Source of the DNA: Hepsetus odoe
Taxonomy: Eukaryota > Chordata > Actinopteri > Characiformes > Hepsetidae
NCBI GenBank assembly: GCA_017165825.1
Contig: CM029376.1
Location: 25,358,206-25,422,205, forward strand
Direction of reading: 5' to 3'
DNA length: 64,000 nucleotides
Each line of letters begins with the position of its first letter. Position 1 is the first letter of the stretch. Shown here piece by piece: positions 23,701 through 35,037 of the stretch. A program made the translations under genes and the position numbers. The notes under the pieces were generated by a model. The model ran no database searches and had not been told where the DNA came from. It was given only the letters and a program-made list of their open reading frames with translations.

Positions 23701-26700
23701 ACAATTAACTATTTCAGACCAGACCAACTCCGAATTACACCTGAATTATGCAGAAACGTTGAGGAAAATATGGAAAACCTATGTATTATTCATGAATTAC
23801 TGCATATTATTCTTGCTTGTATCAGTGCGGATTGCAGTACTGGAGACGGAGCGCCTGGTGGAGTCCCGCAGGCTGCTTGAGGCACATGCCCGGTTAATGG
23901 AGCTGGAGCGTTGGCAGGACGAGGTGCTGCTGCAGCTCCGTGGATTTGGGGGCTCGTCCGGGATCACCCTGAGTCCTGAGGATGACAAGCTGGTGCAGAA
24001 CTATTTCTCTGGAGTAGGACGCCTGGTGGACGCCCTGGGCAAAGAGCTGTGGGCTGTTGTGGGCAGTGGGCTGACCCTGTCCCTCCAGAACCCCACCCCG
24101 TTTGTGTCTGCTGTACGTATTGTGGAGCGTGAGGAGGCTCTGGATCAGATCTTTCTGGAGGAGCGGCGGGGTGTGTCCGGAACACAAAACAGGCCAATGC
24201 CACCAGGAAGACCACGCTGCTGGAGAGAGCGCTTCTTCAAGGTCTGATGCCCACTGATATTCAAATGACATAGAAGGGAAAAACTAAATATTTGACCATA
24301 AAACAATACTTCTCCATCTTGGTCCTGGAGAACCACTAACCTGCATATTTTCTCTGCTTGCAACAGGCCTGATGTTGCTGTTTAACTAATTAACAAACCC
24401 CTCCAGAGGTGAACTGAAGGTGATGGGGGAGGGAGAACAAAATAAAATGATGGGCAATGTTGAGAACCTTATTTAGAACTTTAATAAGATGAATCTGCTC
24501 TTTGAAAATGTAGTTGTTTAAAAAAATAATTAAACAATTTTCAAAATGTCAGAATGCCTAGACATGTTTGCAAGTCTGCAAGTCCTGTTTAATAGAGCAG
24601 GACCCTTCACTAGCTGGCTGCTGTCTGGTCATGTTCTGGTCATGGAGAGACCCAACATAGATAAAATTCATCAGTCTGCTGCTTCAGTCAATAAAGGGTT
24701 TGGTAATTGTGGTAATTCAGGTGTGTAAGAGCAAGAAAACCACAAATATTCTGACACTGGTTTTATCTACGATGTTAAGACTGAATAAAAACATTAGTGA
24801 GTGAAGCACTGTGCGTCAATGATGCAGAAGTGTTTGCCCCACAGGTGCTGGATGAAACGGTAGCAGCACGTTTCCGCAGCGCGTCGTACCTGCACACTCG
24901 AGGCCCTGGACTGGCCGGTCATCTCTCTGCCCTTCAGCACAGCATCATGAGTGACCTGGCCACAGTGAGGAACCTGCTGGAGCAGTGTGTTCCTCCACAT
25001 TACCAAATGACCAAGGCATACCTGCACGCCTGTCACCGCTGCCTGCAGACGCATCTGAGTCAAATCATCGGCTGGGAGCTGCAGAGCGGGGAAATCTTTG
25101 CTGTCCTGAACTGGGTCCTGCACATTTACAACAGGTTGGTCTGTTTCTGGAGCGTCTCTTAAAGAAGGAGGATCAAACAGGGTGCTGTGGGCGGTTCACA
25201 CATTAAAAGGAATGGCTGAAATAGTTTTTTTCCCATGGTTGTGAGTATTTCATTACAGGTTTGCTCCATATTGTAGCTGCTTTTTAATCTGGGTGTCTTT
25301 TAAACACTAAAGTGAAAATGACAACTGTTGTCATTGCACAGCACAACACAACGAAATTCATTCTCTGCATTTCACCCATACACACGTGCAGCAGGGGGCA
25401 GCTATTGATAGCACCCGGGGAGCAGTGACAGGGAAGGCACCTTGCTCAAGGGTACCTCAGGGCAACCTACTGGTGAGGAAATCGAACCCACAGTCTTCCG
25501 ATCCGGGGCAACTCACCAACCACTTGGCCACCGTGCTATTGGGCCAATTACTGTAGCTGTCTTTAACAGATAAATCCAGGGGCACATCATGACCTGTAAA
25601 GGCTTTCCCTCAAAAATAAAAGTAAATCATTTTTCTTTCCAGTCTATATTTCTCCCTTTTAGTTCTGTTCTTTGAGTGCTGCAACTTTGCACTGTTTGCA
25701 TGTGCAACCCTGTGCAACACACGCTGCAGAAGGCAAAACTCATAAAAGCATAACTGGTCTTTTTAATATATATTCATGTATGTAGCATATCTAGGGTGTC
25801 TCCCAACAAAAATGTTTGTTTACCAGCTTGAGGAACCCCACTGCTCATATTTACTGGTGTTGGTGTGCCTAGGACCTCCAGAAGGTCAAGATTTTTAAAT
25901 AAGCTGTAAAAGGAGCAGAGTTCACAGTGAAAAAGAATTCTGAATAAAAATGAACAAAAAAAAGTACAAGCACACATTTTCATAAGACCTCAGAAGAACT
26001 AGAAGGCCCTGAGGGCTTCCCTCTGTATGTAATTCTTAAAGGCCCAGTAACAAAAACAGCCTGTTTAAGTCTAGAGAGATTGGCAGACAGTGAGAGGACA
26101 ATGAATTGTGGCTGTTTTTGCTACACAACACTGCAGATATTACAAAGAGACTGTAGGAAGAAGTAAGATACACATGTAAACACAGAATGAAGGTCTTTTA
26201 ATGAAAAGTATTCCTGATATTAATCAAGAGTAAGGCACTATAGAGCAGTAGCTTTGTTTCTCATTTAAGAAGTTTATGGGAATGTAAATTGAACCATCAC
26301 TGTCATGCATTTTGATCAATCAGTTTTTGCTCCTTAAGCTCGGAGATGATGGGTGACCCTGCCCTTGCTGCGTATTTGGACCTGGCAGAACTGGGGCCAT
26401 TAATATCTCAGGAAGGTCTGGAGCAGCTGCAGAACAAATATGTTCAGAGTGTGCGGGTGAGGCTGCAGTGGCTCATGAGCTCCTTATTCTTTTAATAACA
26501 TTTCTCCGGAAAGCACTAAGCCTCTGGGCAACATGTGCGCGGTTGCTCAGCTGAACTCTGTGCATTAATGTCCTGGTAGAAAAGCGTCTCTGAGTGGATG
26601 CAGAAGGCGCTTGAGGTGGAGCTGACGGACTGGCAGAGGGATCAGGAACCTGATATTGACCACGAGGGCTGCTACCACACTAGTCTCCCTACAATCATCA

Positions 26701-29074
26701 CTCAGGTAGTGCAGTGCATCAATCAAACATCTCAGAAATGAGCCGAATCAGCTTTTGTTGTACATATACATCCTAATTGAGATATAAATGAATAAGATGC
26801 AATGTAAAAGAGCAAAAACTGATCATAGCTTCAGTTTGAATTTATTAGAAATCTCTCTCTTGTAGCTCCCACAAGCCCATCTTAGTCTTCTTCCAAAACT
26901 TTATCTTGCATCAGTTTCTGATCATAGAGTCAATCTTGGTCAAATATTTTTGGGTGATGGGCTACTTTAGAAGAGATGAACCCAATGATGTCTGGTCAGC
27001 ACTGAACTTGTGCTGATACCGTTTCAGTGAAGATAGGTGGGAGGAGCTGATTGACAGCAGATGGACAACAGTCTGGAACTGTAAGCCTAGAAGTTCACCT
27101 AAATGTTGGGTGCACCTGATAAAGTGACAACTTGTGTGTGTTTTTTGGGGGTTTCTTCATTGTGAATGTAGAAACACCTTGATGGAGAACTGTTCTTGTC
27201 TCTGTGTTGTTAGATGCTAGAGGAGAATGCACGTGTGGCTCTAATGATCAGTGAAACTCTGCGGGACCAGACCATCCAGATGGGTCTCTATGAGATGGAG
27301 AACCTTCTAACGAGGTATAAGATTATCCAGGGTTCTGGTGCAAATGTTCTATGTCAGAGATGTCTGAATCGAGCTTTAGGACTAGGCAATGAACTGAACC
27401 AGGTGTTTGTGTGGAAAGTAATTTAGATTTGGTTTCCATATATTTCAAACCTACAGTGTGATAAAGAGCTGGCTAATTAAAGCAACAGGGATAATGTTTA
27501 ATTAAAAGATCTAATTTTATGATTATGCAAACGAGCACCACCATGGGGTAGCGATGGTCTAGTGGTAGGATGCATGCACCAAGAGTTACAGGTTCAAATC
27601 CCACCTCCAGCACTAATGCCATTGAGTTCCTGAGCAAAACCCTTCATCCAAAGTTGCTCCAGGGAAACTGTCCCTGTAATTAGGAAATGAAAGCTGCTCT
27701 GGATAAGAGCTTCTGCTAAATGCCGTACATGGAAATGTAATCACCAAGCTCCACAATGCACAACAGCTTCCACCTTCTAACAGTATATCTAACATCTTAC
27801 AGCCTCAGTATTAAGTAATGAACTGGACCAGGTGTGTGTGTGTGTGTGTGTGTCTAGAAAATTTTACATTGTCCTCATGAATTTCTCTCAGATTTCGAGA
27901 TGCTATAGTGGAATTTGGCAAGGAGCACCGTAAGGACCCAACAGCAAACAGCAAGTTCTACCTCCACTACCTGCTGGCATGCATAAGCAACTGCATCATC
28001 CTCAAGTGAGACGGTGAACAAGTATCTTTTGACAGTATGCCAGTGTTAGTGCTGTTCTTTATGGGGGTACTGATATATTTAAAGCTCCTGTAAGGACCAT
28101 GTGTGCTCAGTGTGTCTGATTTCCTGAATGACTGTATCTGGTTTGTGCTTCCCTTCGCTGTAGGTAACAGTGCATCCTGCATGTCTCTTAAATCTTGTAG
28201 TTTGGCATTTATGAAAAAGCCCAAATTACTGTGCTTACAAAGTCATATCCTGTTACCTTGAATCGGTACCTTAAATTTTTATTATTGTATTTCAATATAT
28301 GTATCAAATATCTGAAACCTTTAGGATGTCCACCGAGAGCCTGAATCAGCAGGTTGGGTCTCGGGCATCGGTGCGTTTTTCTCGGATCCCTCCTGGTCCA
28401 CTAACCGCTCTGGACCGGGCCGTGAAGAAAGCCTGCCGGCTGGTGATGGATCAGCTTCTGCAGGACCTGCAGCCCCACCTGCAGGGTCTCATGTCTCGTA
28501 CCTGGCTGGCCCAGGGAGACGTCATCCCCAAACTGTGCAGTGTTTTGGAGCATCACTGGGAGCTCTACAGCCGTGTGCACTCGCCCTGCCGTCAGGTGAG
28601 TGAAACTCCACTGTCCCACAGCTGTTCAGGGCACGTACAGTCGTTGTGAAAACCACAGGAAGGAGGTTGTGTTTGTTAAATGAAAAACACACAACACCAG
28701 CTAAAGCTCCAGTCAACTGAATAACACCCAGTAAGAAGGGAAGAGGGAGGAACAGGTTTTGATTGGTTGATAATTGTATATGATTAGCAATTTGTGTCAC
28801 CAAAGGACAGCAGTGTTCTAGTGTTTAAGGTCATGGGTTTGAATCCCAGGACAGTAGGTTGTCCTGAGGTACCTTTGATCAAGGTACCGTTTCCATCACT
28901 GCTCCCCAGGTGTTTTAAATAGCTGCCCTCTGCTGCATGATGGGTGAAAAGCAGAGGCTGAAATTCGTTGTGTCTCACTGTCTGCTGTGCTGTGCTTCAC
29001 AATGACAAAAATAGTCACTTTCACTTCACTTCAGTCTGGTACAACTATTCAGCAAGCTAACAAAAACTTCCACT

Positions 29075-29136
<62 letters not shown>

Positions 29137-31211
29137 TGTGTAGAGACTGCAGGAGGAGTGTCAGAGGCTGACAGTGGTGGAATATGTGCGGGTGCTGATG
29201 CAAAAGAAGCTGATCTGTCGTAGCAACGAGGAGAGGCAGCAGCTCGGGATGCAGATGGCTCAGGATGCTCAGCAGCTGAGGGAGCACTTCCAGAGCATGG
29301 TAATAAAACTGAATAAGCATAAGAGAAAAATGTGTACAAGCGCAATGTGTTGACAGTTGACCCTGCAAGCGGTTAGGATAATGAGTGAGTGATTCCCAGA
29401 CCAGCAGGTTGTCCATGTGGCTCCCTTGAGCAAGGTACCAACACAGCATCCCTGAGATTCCAGAAATCAAATTATTTGCTGCTCATCCACCCATTTATTG
29501 TAGATGCTCCTCTATATATTGTTTTATCTTCCGGTTTACTTGCTATCCTGTTTATTCCATGGATTTTATAGCCCTGTGCTGCTCTACTTGGACACAAGGA
29601 GCAGCATTTCATCCCAGCGTTTAATTAAAAAAAAAACTTTAATGTTTATTTTCCATATAAAATATGTGCACAATACAGAAAATTGCATACAAGATTCTAA
29701 ATAAAATGCAAAATGAGTGAGATTAAGTGCATTTTATGTACCATATGTCCAAAAATAAATGAAAATATTTAATTAAATGAAAAAATAAATGAAATGCCAA
29801 TTGCATGTGGGCCATCACTACAGTTAGTGACTTACTGTGAAAGATTTTGCTGTAGAATCATTGTCTTGTAAATGTTTGTTTCAGGTTGTAGTGATTAACG
29901 GCGATAAAAGCTTTACTATTCTTAACTTACGCACTGAATTTAATTGATTTCACACAAACACAACCACGTTCCTTCAGTTTACTTACTTAATGATGTGAAA
30001 ACAATAGATTCTGGTCGCTGCGTTCTTTAAAAGCTTTCTGTGTGTTTACAGGACGGTGACAACACCAATAATGAAGTGAACCCCATAGCTCTCATACCTG
30101 TGCTGGCAGATTTATTTAAAGTAAAAGACCCTGACCTGCTGACCCTCGAGGTTTCCGGACTCATAGCCAAATATCCTGACATCAGGTAGGCTCACTAAAC
30201 ACACCAGTGGCAATTTATATGATTTATGACGTCCCAAACCAGTAATAAAGTGCATCACTGGGTATTTCCTGCTGTTCCACACTAATGCATGCTTTTACTG
30301 AAAATAAAAATGTTTGGTTTAAGACATTTTAACTGAATTTGAGGGAAAAAATCGGTGTAATATTTTCCATTTCTAGGTCTATTTGTCTTTTTGATATAAT
30401 ATGAACACACTGTATAAAATGAACATGCCACAGTTTTACATCAGCCACTTTCGGATTTTTCTACATCCCTTAGAATTAACCAGGCTGTTATGATGGTCTC
30501 CTCTGTGTTATGCCTCCTTTAAAACCCAGTCCAGGCTGAAACTATCTTTATTACTTCAGTGTAAATGGGCAGAGCTGAGCATCTGTGGATTAAATAGGCA
30601 GGTATACAGAAAAAGGGACATAGTGCATCCTTGCAGACTATATGACACACCCACTTTAGTACATACCACACCCACTTTAGTGCATGACACACCCACTTTA
30701 ATACATGACACATCCTCTGAGATCAATATCTGTATTAGCACTTTTGATGGGTGTTTTCTGCAAAATATCATGGACAAGATGTGTCAGGTCCTTATAAATA
30801 AATGTACTGGTTTTAATGCTATCAAAAATAATTTCATTCAAAATGGCATGTTCGAGCAGTTAGTTTCTATATGTGGAGTGTCGGACATGGGGAGTGAACG
30901 GTACGTTTTAAAATAAAGAAAAATACCCCTTCCTTCCCAACCACCACCAGTACAATAGGTATTGAAAGAGAGTTGAGTCTCTCATTTGTGGTCGCCTGTG
31001 ATCTCCTGATGTCTCTTTTTTAAGTGAGGAGCATGTGTCTGCACTGCTGGAAGTGAGAGGAGATGTTCCCCGAGACGTTCGTGGAACGGTGCTGTGTTTA
31101 CTGGAACAGAGTGCACCACCGCTGCCGCCGGGTTACCGCCCAATCTTCCCCGACATCCTCGTGCCTCCTTCCAGCACGCCTTTCTGCCTGCCCACTGCCA
31201 AGTGTGCCTGA
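17789..31211 (+). CDS. exoc3l1: EXOC3L1, exocyst complex component 3-like 1 (Sec6 family), 13 coding exons, 783 aa
   Basis: Exons: 17789-17828, 21794-21972, 22111-22330, 23826-24241, 24845-25134, 26339-26456, 26580-26705, 27214-27314, 27892-28005, 28325-28595, 29144-29299, 30052-30185, 31025-31211 (stop TGA). All junctions are GT-AG and phase-compatible, and the 2352-nt sum is divisible by three. Human EXOC3L1 is about 746 aa. Diagnostic segments are EWPEMERAECLARGAALKWA and SVVQSYLEGV near the N-terminus, HIYNSSEMMGDP in the middle and LEENARVALMISETL later. The Sec6-type helical-rod fold fills most of the protein. The family relates to exocyst SEC6/EXOC3, which tethers secretory vesicles to the plasma membrane. 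EXOC3L1 is proposed to bind exocyst subunits, and its precise role is less settled. The weakest part is the 40-nt first exon (MSHGEENDCDSSE, then G|CA = Ala). It was chosen because it supplies an ATG and the required phase 1, so confidence in it is lower than in the rest. Confidence 0.9.
18812..19070 (+). repeat. SINE family A copy nested in the Tc1-like element
   Basis: Full-length copy: GGGGCAGCGGTGGCCTAGC head, GGGGTTCAAACCCC B-box region, CCTTGAGCAAGGTACCGTCC core, CACTGCTGCACGG, and a GTTGTCACTTTCACTT tail. It splits the sequence between the left inverted repeat and the transposase start. Confidence 0.85.
19487..19672 (+). repeat. SINE family B copy nested in the Tc1-like transposase
   Basis: The head is CTGGTGGTCTAGTGGTAGG, followed by a B-box GGTTCGATTCCCAC and the tail GAGCATTAGCTAAATGCCGT. 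It interrupts the transposase reading frame directly after VSVHRTTIS. It is therefore younger than the Tc1-like element. Confidence 0.85.
21030..21265 (+). repeat. Teleost LINE-tail repeat ending in (GGAT)n
   Basis: It contains the phrases GATGGGCTGGCGACCTGTCC, GGACGCCAGCACTCCC and GACAAGCGGCAGATAATGG, and ends in a (TGGA)n run at 21145-21160 and 21221-21259. This is a very common fish dispersed repeat, probably a CR1/L2-type LINE 3' tail. An inverted copy is at 56.41-56.51 kb. Confidence 0.65.
22331..23825 (+). other. exoc3l1 intron 3
   Basis: The AT-rich 1.5-kb intron lies between phase-1 splice sites (TCAG|GTGAGC and TATCAG|TGCGG). No repeat family or extra exon was recognised. The open frames that run into exon 4 from upstream (23581, 23624) are intron read-through. 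Confidence 0.6.
24300..24420 (+). repeat. Short dispersed repeat fragment in exoc3l1 intron 4
   Basis: A TCTTGGTCCTGGAGAACCAC word followed by CTGCATATTTTCTCTGCTTG is similar in kind to a common teleost short repeat. Its ends are unclear. Confidence 0.3.
25308..25540 (-). repeat. SINE family A copy, inverted, in exoc3l1 intron 5
   Basis: On the plus strand it begins with AAGTGAAAATGACAACTG and runs through GCAGCAGGGGGCAGCTATTG and CTTGCTCAAGGGTACCTCAG to TTGGCCACCGTGC, the exact reverse order of the family. Intron 5 (25135-26338) otherwise shows nothing recognisable. Confidence 0.8.
27543..27742 (+). repeat. SINE family B copy in exoc3l1 intron 8
   Basis: The head is GGTAGCGATGGTCTAGTGG, followed by GGTTCAAATCCCACC and the GGATAAGAGCTTCTGCTAAA tail. 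Confidence 0.8.
28803..29031 (+). repeat. SINE family A copy in exoc3l1 intron 10
   Basis: A diverged head is followed by GGGTTTGAATCCCAGGACAG, GATCAAGGTACCGTTTCC, and the ATAGTCACTTTCACTTCACT tail. Confidence 0.8.
29081..29140 (+). repeat. (TG)n microsatellite abutting the exoc3l1 exon 11 acceptor
   Basis: About 50 bp of TG repeat followed by TTTGTGTGTAG, where AG|AGACTGCAG starts exon 11. There is no classical polypyrimidine tract, only the GU repeat. Confidence 0.9.
29385..29445 (+). repeat. SINE family A scrap in exoc3l1 intron 11
   Basis: TCCCAGACCAGCAGGTTGTC followed by CCCTTGAGCAAGGTACC is a short recognisable core of the family. The remainder of intron 11 (29300-30051) is AT-rich with nothing notable. 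Confidence 0.55.
30630..30715 (+). repeat. Short tandem array in exoc3l1 intron 12
   Basis: Four imperfect copies of a roughly 22-bp unit with ACACCCACTTTAGT at its core, at about 30646-30712. It creates artefactual open frames on both strands. Confidence 0.75.
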
Positions 31212-31760
31212 TGAGTTCTCTCTGTGGACAAGCCTAGTACACACCATCCTGTCCAGTCCCAGCAAACAGGATTCATCAACACCACTGTGTGCAGAAACTA
31301 AATTTAGCAATTTCCTTCTCTCACTTTCTGGACTCTAAATGGGAAAAGTACACCATGACATGAATCTGACTGCACTGACATGATACACTGAACAGAATTT
31401 ATTCGTCGGTTTCACACAGATAAAAAATATTCCGCCAACATAATTATCAAAAGTAACCAAAGGAGGAAATAGTGTTGATAGATTTGATTCACGTTGAAAT
31501 GATGTGCACATTGCAATTAAGTAAATTCTATTACTTTTTATTACACAGGTCGGTTACAGGTGTTGCTGAAGAGTAATGTGCTGAACCAGGTTTAGTTCAC
31601 TTTAGTTCTCCATGGATTGGGCGGAGGAATCTGTTGGGCCGCTGATTGCTGTGGGTTATTTTGAGTGTTTAAATTTCTTGAAAGTGTGATGTGCTCAACT
31701 CTGATGGAAAGCTTGTATAAATATGTGTATATTGTGGATTAATATGTATAAGAAAGCCTT

Positions 31761-31766
31761 AATAAA
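31761..31766 (+). terminator. Candidate exoc3l1 poly(A) signal
   Basis: An AATAAA lies about 550 bases downstream of the exoc3l1 stop codon, in AT-rich sequence and before a (CA)/(TA) tract at 31796-31838. Confidence 0.5.
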
Positions 31767-31964
31767 ATGATGGATATTCATGTTTGATAGAATTCACACA
31801 CACATACACACACATATATATATATATATATACACACATAGAGTGAGCGATGAACGGATAGATAGATGGTTGGGTGGGCCGAAACATAAGGCCTGTAGTG
31901 TCCTGTAGTGTCATTCTTATAGAGGAATAAAATATTTCTTTTAATATTTCTTCAATATTCCAAG

Positions 31965-33530
31965 CCCAGATAAATGCGGAGGGTTTCGTCAGGAAGGGCG
32001 TCTGGTGTCAAACTTTTACCAAATCAAAATGCAGACAACGAGACAAACTTTCATACCAGATCGGTCGAGGCCCGGGTTAACAACGAACGAGTGCTGTTAG
32101 CCCACAGGGTGCTGGTGGAAATCAGGCTACTGTTGGCCAAAGGAGAAGAAGAAGAAAAGAAGGAAGGCATGTCCAGAGGGAGGAGGAGAGGAGGAAGTGG
32201 AGGAGAGTGGAAGTGAGAATAGAAACTTTGAATGTTGGCAGCATGACTGGTAAAGGTAGAGAATGAGCTGATATGATGGAGAGAAGGAAGGCTGATGTTC
32301 TGTGTGTGAGAGACTAGATGGAAGGGTAGTAAGACCAGGTGTCCTGGATGGTGGTCTACCATGGTGAGGATGGTAGATGGTGTGGATGGAAGGAGGAATC
32401 GGGGAGGAGTTATCCTGAAGGAAGAGTATGTGGAGAGTGTTTTGGAGGTGAAGAGGGTGTCAGGGAGGGTGATGAGTTTGAAGCTGGAAGTTGAAGGTGT
32501 GATGCTGAATGTTGTTAGTGCTTATGCTCCACAAGCTGGTTTTGAGATGGAAGAGAGAGAAGAATTCTGGAGTGAGTTAGGTGAAGTGATAGAGAGTGTT
32601 CACAGGGGAGAGAGAGTGGTGATTGGTGCCGACTTTAATGGACATGTTGGTGAAGGGAACAGAGGTGATGAGGAGGTGATGGGTAGGTATGGTGTCAAGG
32701 AGAGGAATGCTGAAGGTCTGGCTGTAGTCAATAAACACTAAACAGCATAGGATGGTGGTCTGTAGGATGACCTTGGAGGTCAAGAAGAGGAGGCAAGTGA
32801 GGGCAGAGTTGAGGATAAAGTAGTGGAAGCTGAAGGAGGAGTGCAAGGTGGAATTCATGCAGGAGCACTGGGAGGTGTTGAAGAGCTACCAGGTTGCTGG
32901 GAAACTACTGCAGAAGTGTTCAGGCAGACGGCTAGAAACGTACTTGGTGTGACATCTGGAAGGAATTAGGAAGATAAGGAAACCTGGTGGTGGAACCCAG
33001 AAGTCCAGGAGTGTCTACAGAAAAGGAGGCAGGCGAAGAAGAAGTGGGACAGTCAGAGAGATGAAGAAAGTAGACAGATGTACAAGCAGATGAAGTGCAG
33101 GATGAAGAAAGCAGTGGTGAAGACCAAATAGAAGTTTGGTGTTTGGTGAATTGTATGAGAGGTTGGACAGTGAGGGAGAAAAGGAACGATTGGCTACACA
33201 GAGAGATGGGCTGATGGACGAAGAGATTTTTGTGAGTGTGACGAGGATGAACAGGATTAGAAATGAGTTTATTAGAGGCACAGCTCAGGTTGGACATCTT
33301 GGAGACAACGTTGGAGAAGCAAGATTGTGTTGGTCTGGACACGTCCAGTGGAGAGACAAGGATTATATCAGGAGAAGGATGTTAAAGATGGAGCTGCAAA
33401 GACAGTGGGAAAGAGGAAGGACTAAGAGGAGCTTTATGGATGTGGTGAGAGAGGATGGTAGATGGTTGGTTTGAAGGAGGAAGATGCAGAGACAGGAAGA
33501 AACGGAGGCAGTTGAGCCCTAACGGATGGA
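31965..33530 (+). mobile_element. RTE-type LINE, internally deleted
   Basis: The 5' piece at 32361-32741 translates to an apurinic endonuclease fragment with LNVVSAYAPQAGFE and VVIGADFNGHVGEG, motifs of RTE-clade non-LTR retrotransposons. The reverse transcriptase core is missing. The sequence jumps to a 3' region (LYERLDSEGEKERLATQRDG, FIRGTAQVGHLGD, GHVQWRDKDYIRRRMLKMEL). It lies between exoc3l1 and prmt7 on the plus strand and cannot be functional. Confidence 0.8.
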
Positions 33531-33639
33531 GAAACAGACCCAATGCTGTCATAGCAGCTTAAATAATATAACAAAATTCAGCTAATTGGTTTTTATTTAC
33601 ATTTTACCGATATCTTTCTATCGGTTTTGGGCTGAATAG

Positions 33640-33814
33640 GGATTTTAGTTGAGTGATGACGTTATTGGCGCAGGGACCGGGGGGCGGGGCTAGGTCACAT
33701 GACCAGGGAGGCTCGCGTTTGGGGGAGCCAACATGGCGGCGCGCAGGGCGGCACGCGCGTGAGAGCGAGTCTCAGTTTATTTCCATACAGATCGGAGCTT
33801 TTACTGTCGGCACG
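33640..33814 (+). promoter_or_regulatory. prmt7 promoter and 5'UTR
   Basis: Visible elements are a TGACGTTATTGGC segment (CRE half-site fused to an inverted CCAAT box) near 33656, a GGGGCGGGGC GC box near 33681, TCACATGACC, and CCAACATGGCGGCG, which matches the YY1-type consensus, at about 33728. The last contains an upstream ATG (33733) opening a 9-codon frame that ends at 33762, before the prmt7 ATG at 33815. This is the usual layout of a TATA-less housekeeping promoter. Confidence 0.6.
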
Positions 33815-34992
33815 ATGAAGACGTTTTACGGGCGCGCTAATCCCACCACGGCGGCCGTGGACTGGGAGGAGGAAAGCGAGGAGTACGATTATCATCAGGA
33901 GATCGCGCGGTGAGGATTAAATACCGGAAAACACTGTCAACACTTTCCATACAAAACAGTTTAAACACTGTAAACACTTACCGGTGAAACTACTAAACAC
34001 TACAACTATAAACACACCGATTACTGTAATCACTGTAAAGACCAAACACACCCATCACTGTAAACACTGTAAACACTAAACACACCCATCACTGTAAACA
34101 CTAAACACACCCATCACTGTAAACACTGTAAAGACTAAACACACCCATCACTGTAAACACTGTAAACACTAAACACACCCATCACTGTAAACACTAAACA
34201 CATTCATCACTGTAAACACTGTAAACACTAAACACACCCATCACTGTAAACACTAAACACATTCATCACTGTAAACACTGTAAACACTAAACACACCCAT
34301 CACTGTAAACACTAAACACATTCATCACTGTAAACACTGTAAAGACTAAACACACCCATCACTGTAAACACTAAAAACACTAAACACACCCATCACTGTA
34401 AACACTAAACACATTCATCACTGTAAACACTGTAAACACTAAACACACCCATCACTGTAAACACTAAACACATTCATCACTGTAAACACTGTAAAGACTA
34501 AACACACCCATCACTGTAAACACTAAAAACACTAAACACACCCATCACTGTAAACACTAAACACATTCATCACTGTAAACACTGTAAAGACTAAACACAC
34601 CCATCACTGTAAACACTAAAAAGACTAAACACACCCATCACTGTAAACACGAACACTAAACACACCCATCACTGTAAACACGAACACTAAACACACCCAT
34701 CACTGTAAACACTGTAAAGACTAAACACACCCATCACTGTAAACACTGTAAAGACTAAACACACTCATCACTGTAAACACTGCAAAGACTAAACACACCC
34801 ATCACTGTAAACACTGCAAAGACTAAACACACTCATCACTGTAAACACTGTAAAGACCAAACACACCCATCACTGTAAACACTAAAGACTAAACACACCC
34901 ATCACTGTAAAAACGAACACTAAACACCTTAAAAAGACCACGCAGGACCTTTTATCTCCTTACGCTGTAGTACTAGTTTATCATTGCATGCA

Positions 34993-35037
<45 letters not shown>

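Noticed and set aside
23581..23825. Additional N-terminal coding sequence joined to exoc3l1 exon 4
   Set aside because: Family homology starts exactly after TATCAG at 23826, and the phase from exon 3 (TCA G|) requires splicing there.
32361..33474. Host endonuclease/reverse transcriptase gene
   Set aside because: The motifs are those of RTE-type LINEs and the central reverse transcriptase is deleted. It is a dead retrotransposon.
33960..34930. CRISPR-like regular repeat array
   Set aside because: The repeats are contiguous, with no unique spacers, in a vertebrate intron. It is a minisatellite.
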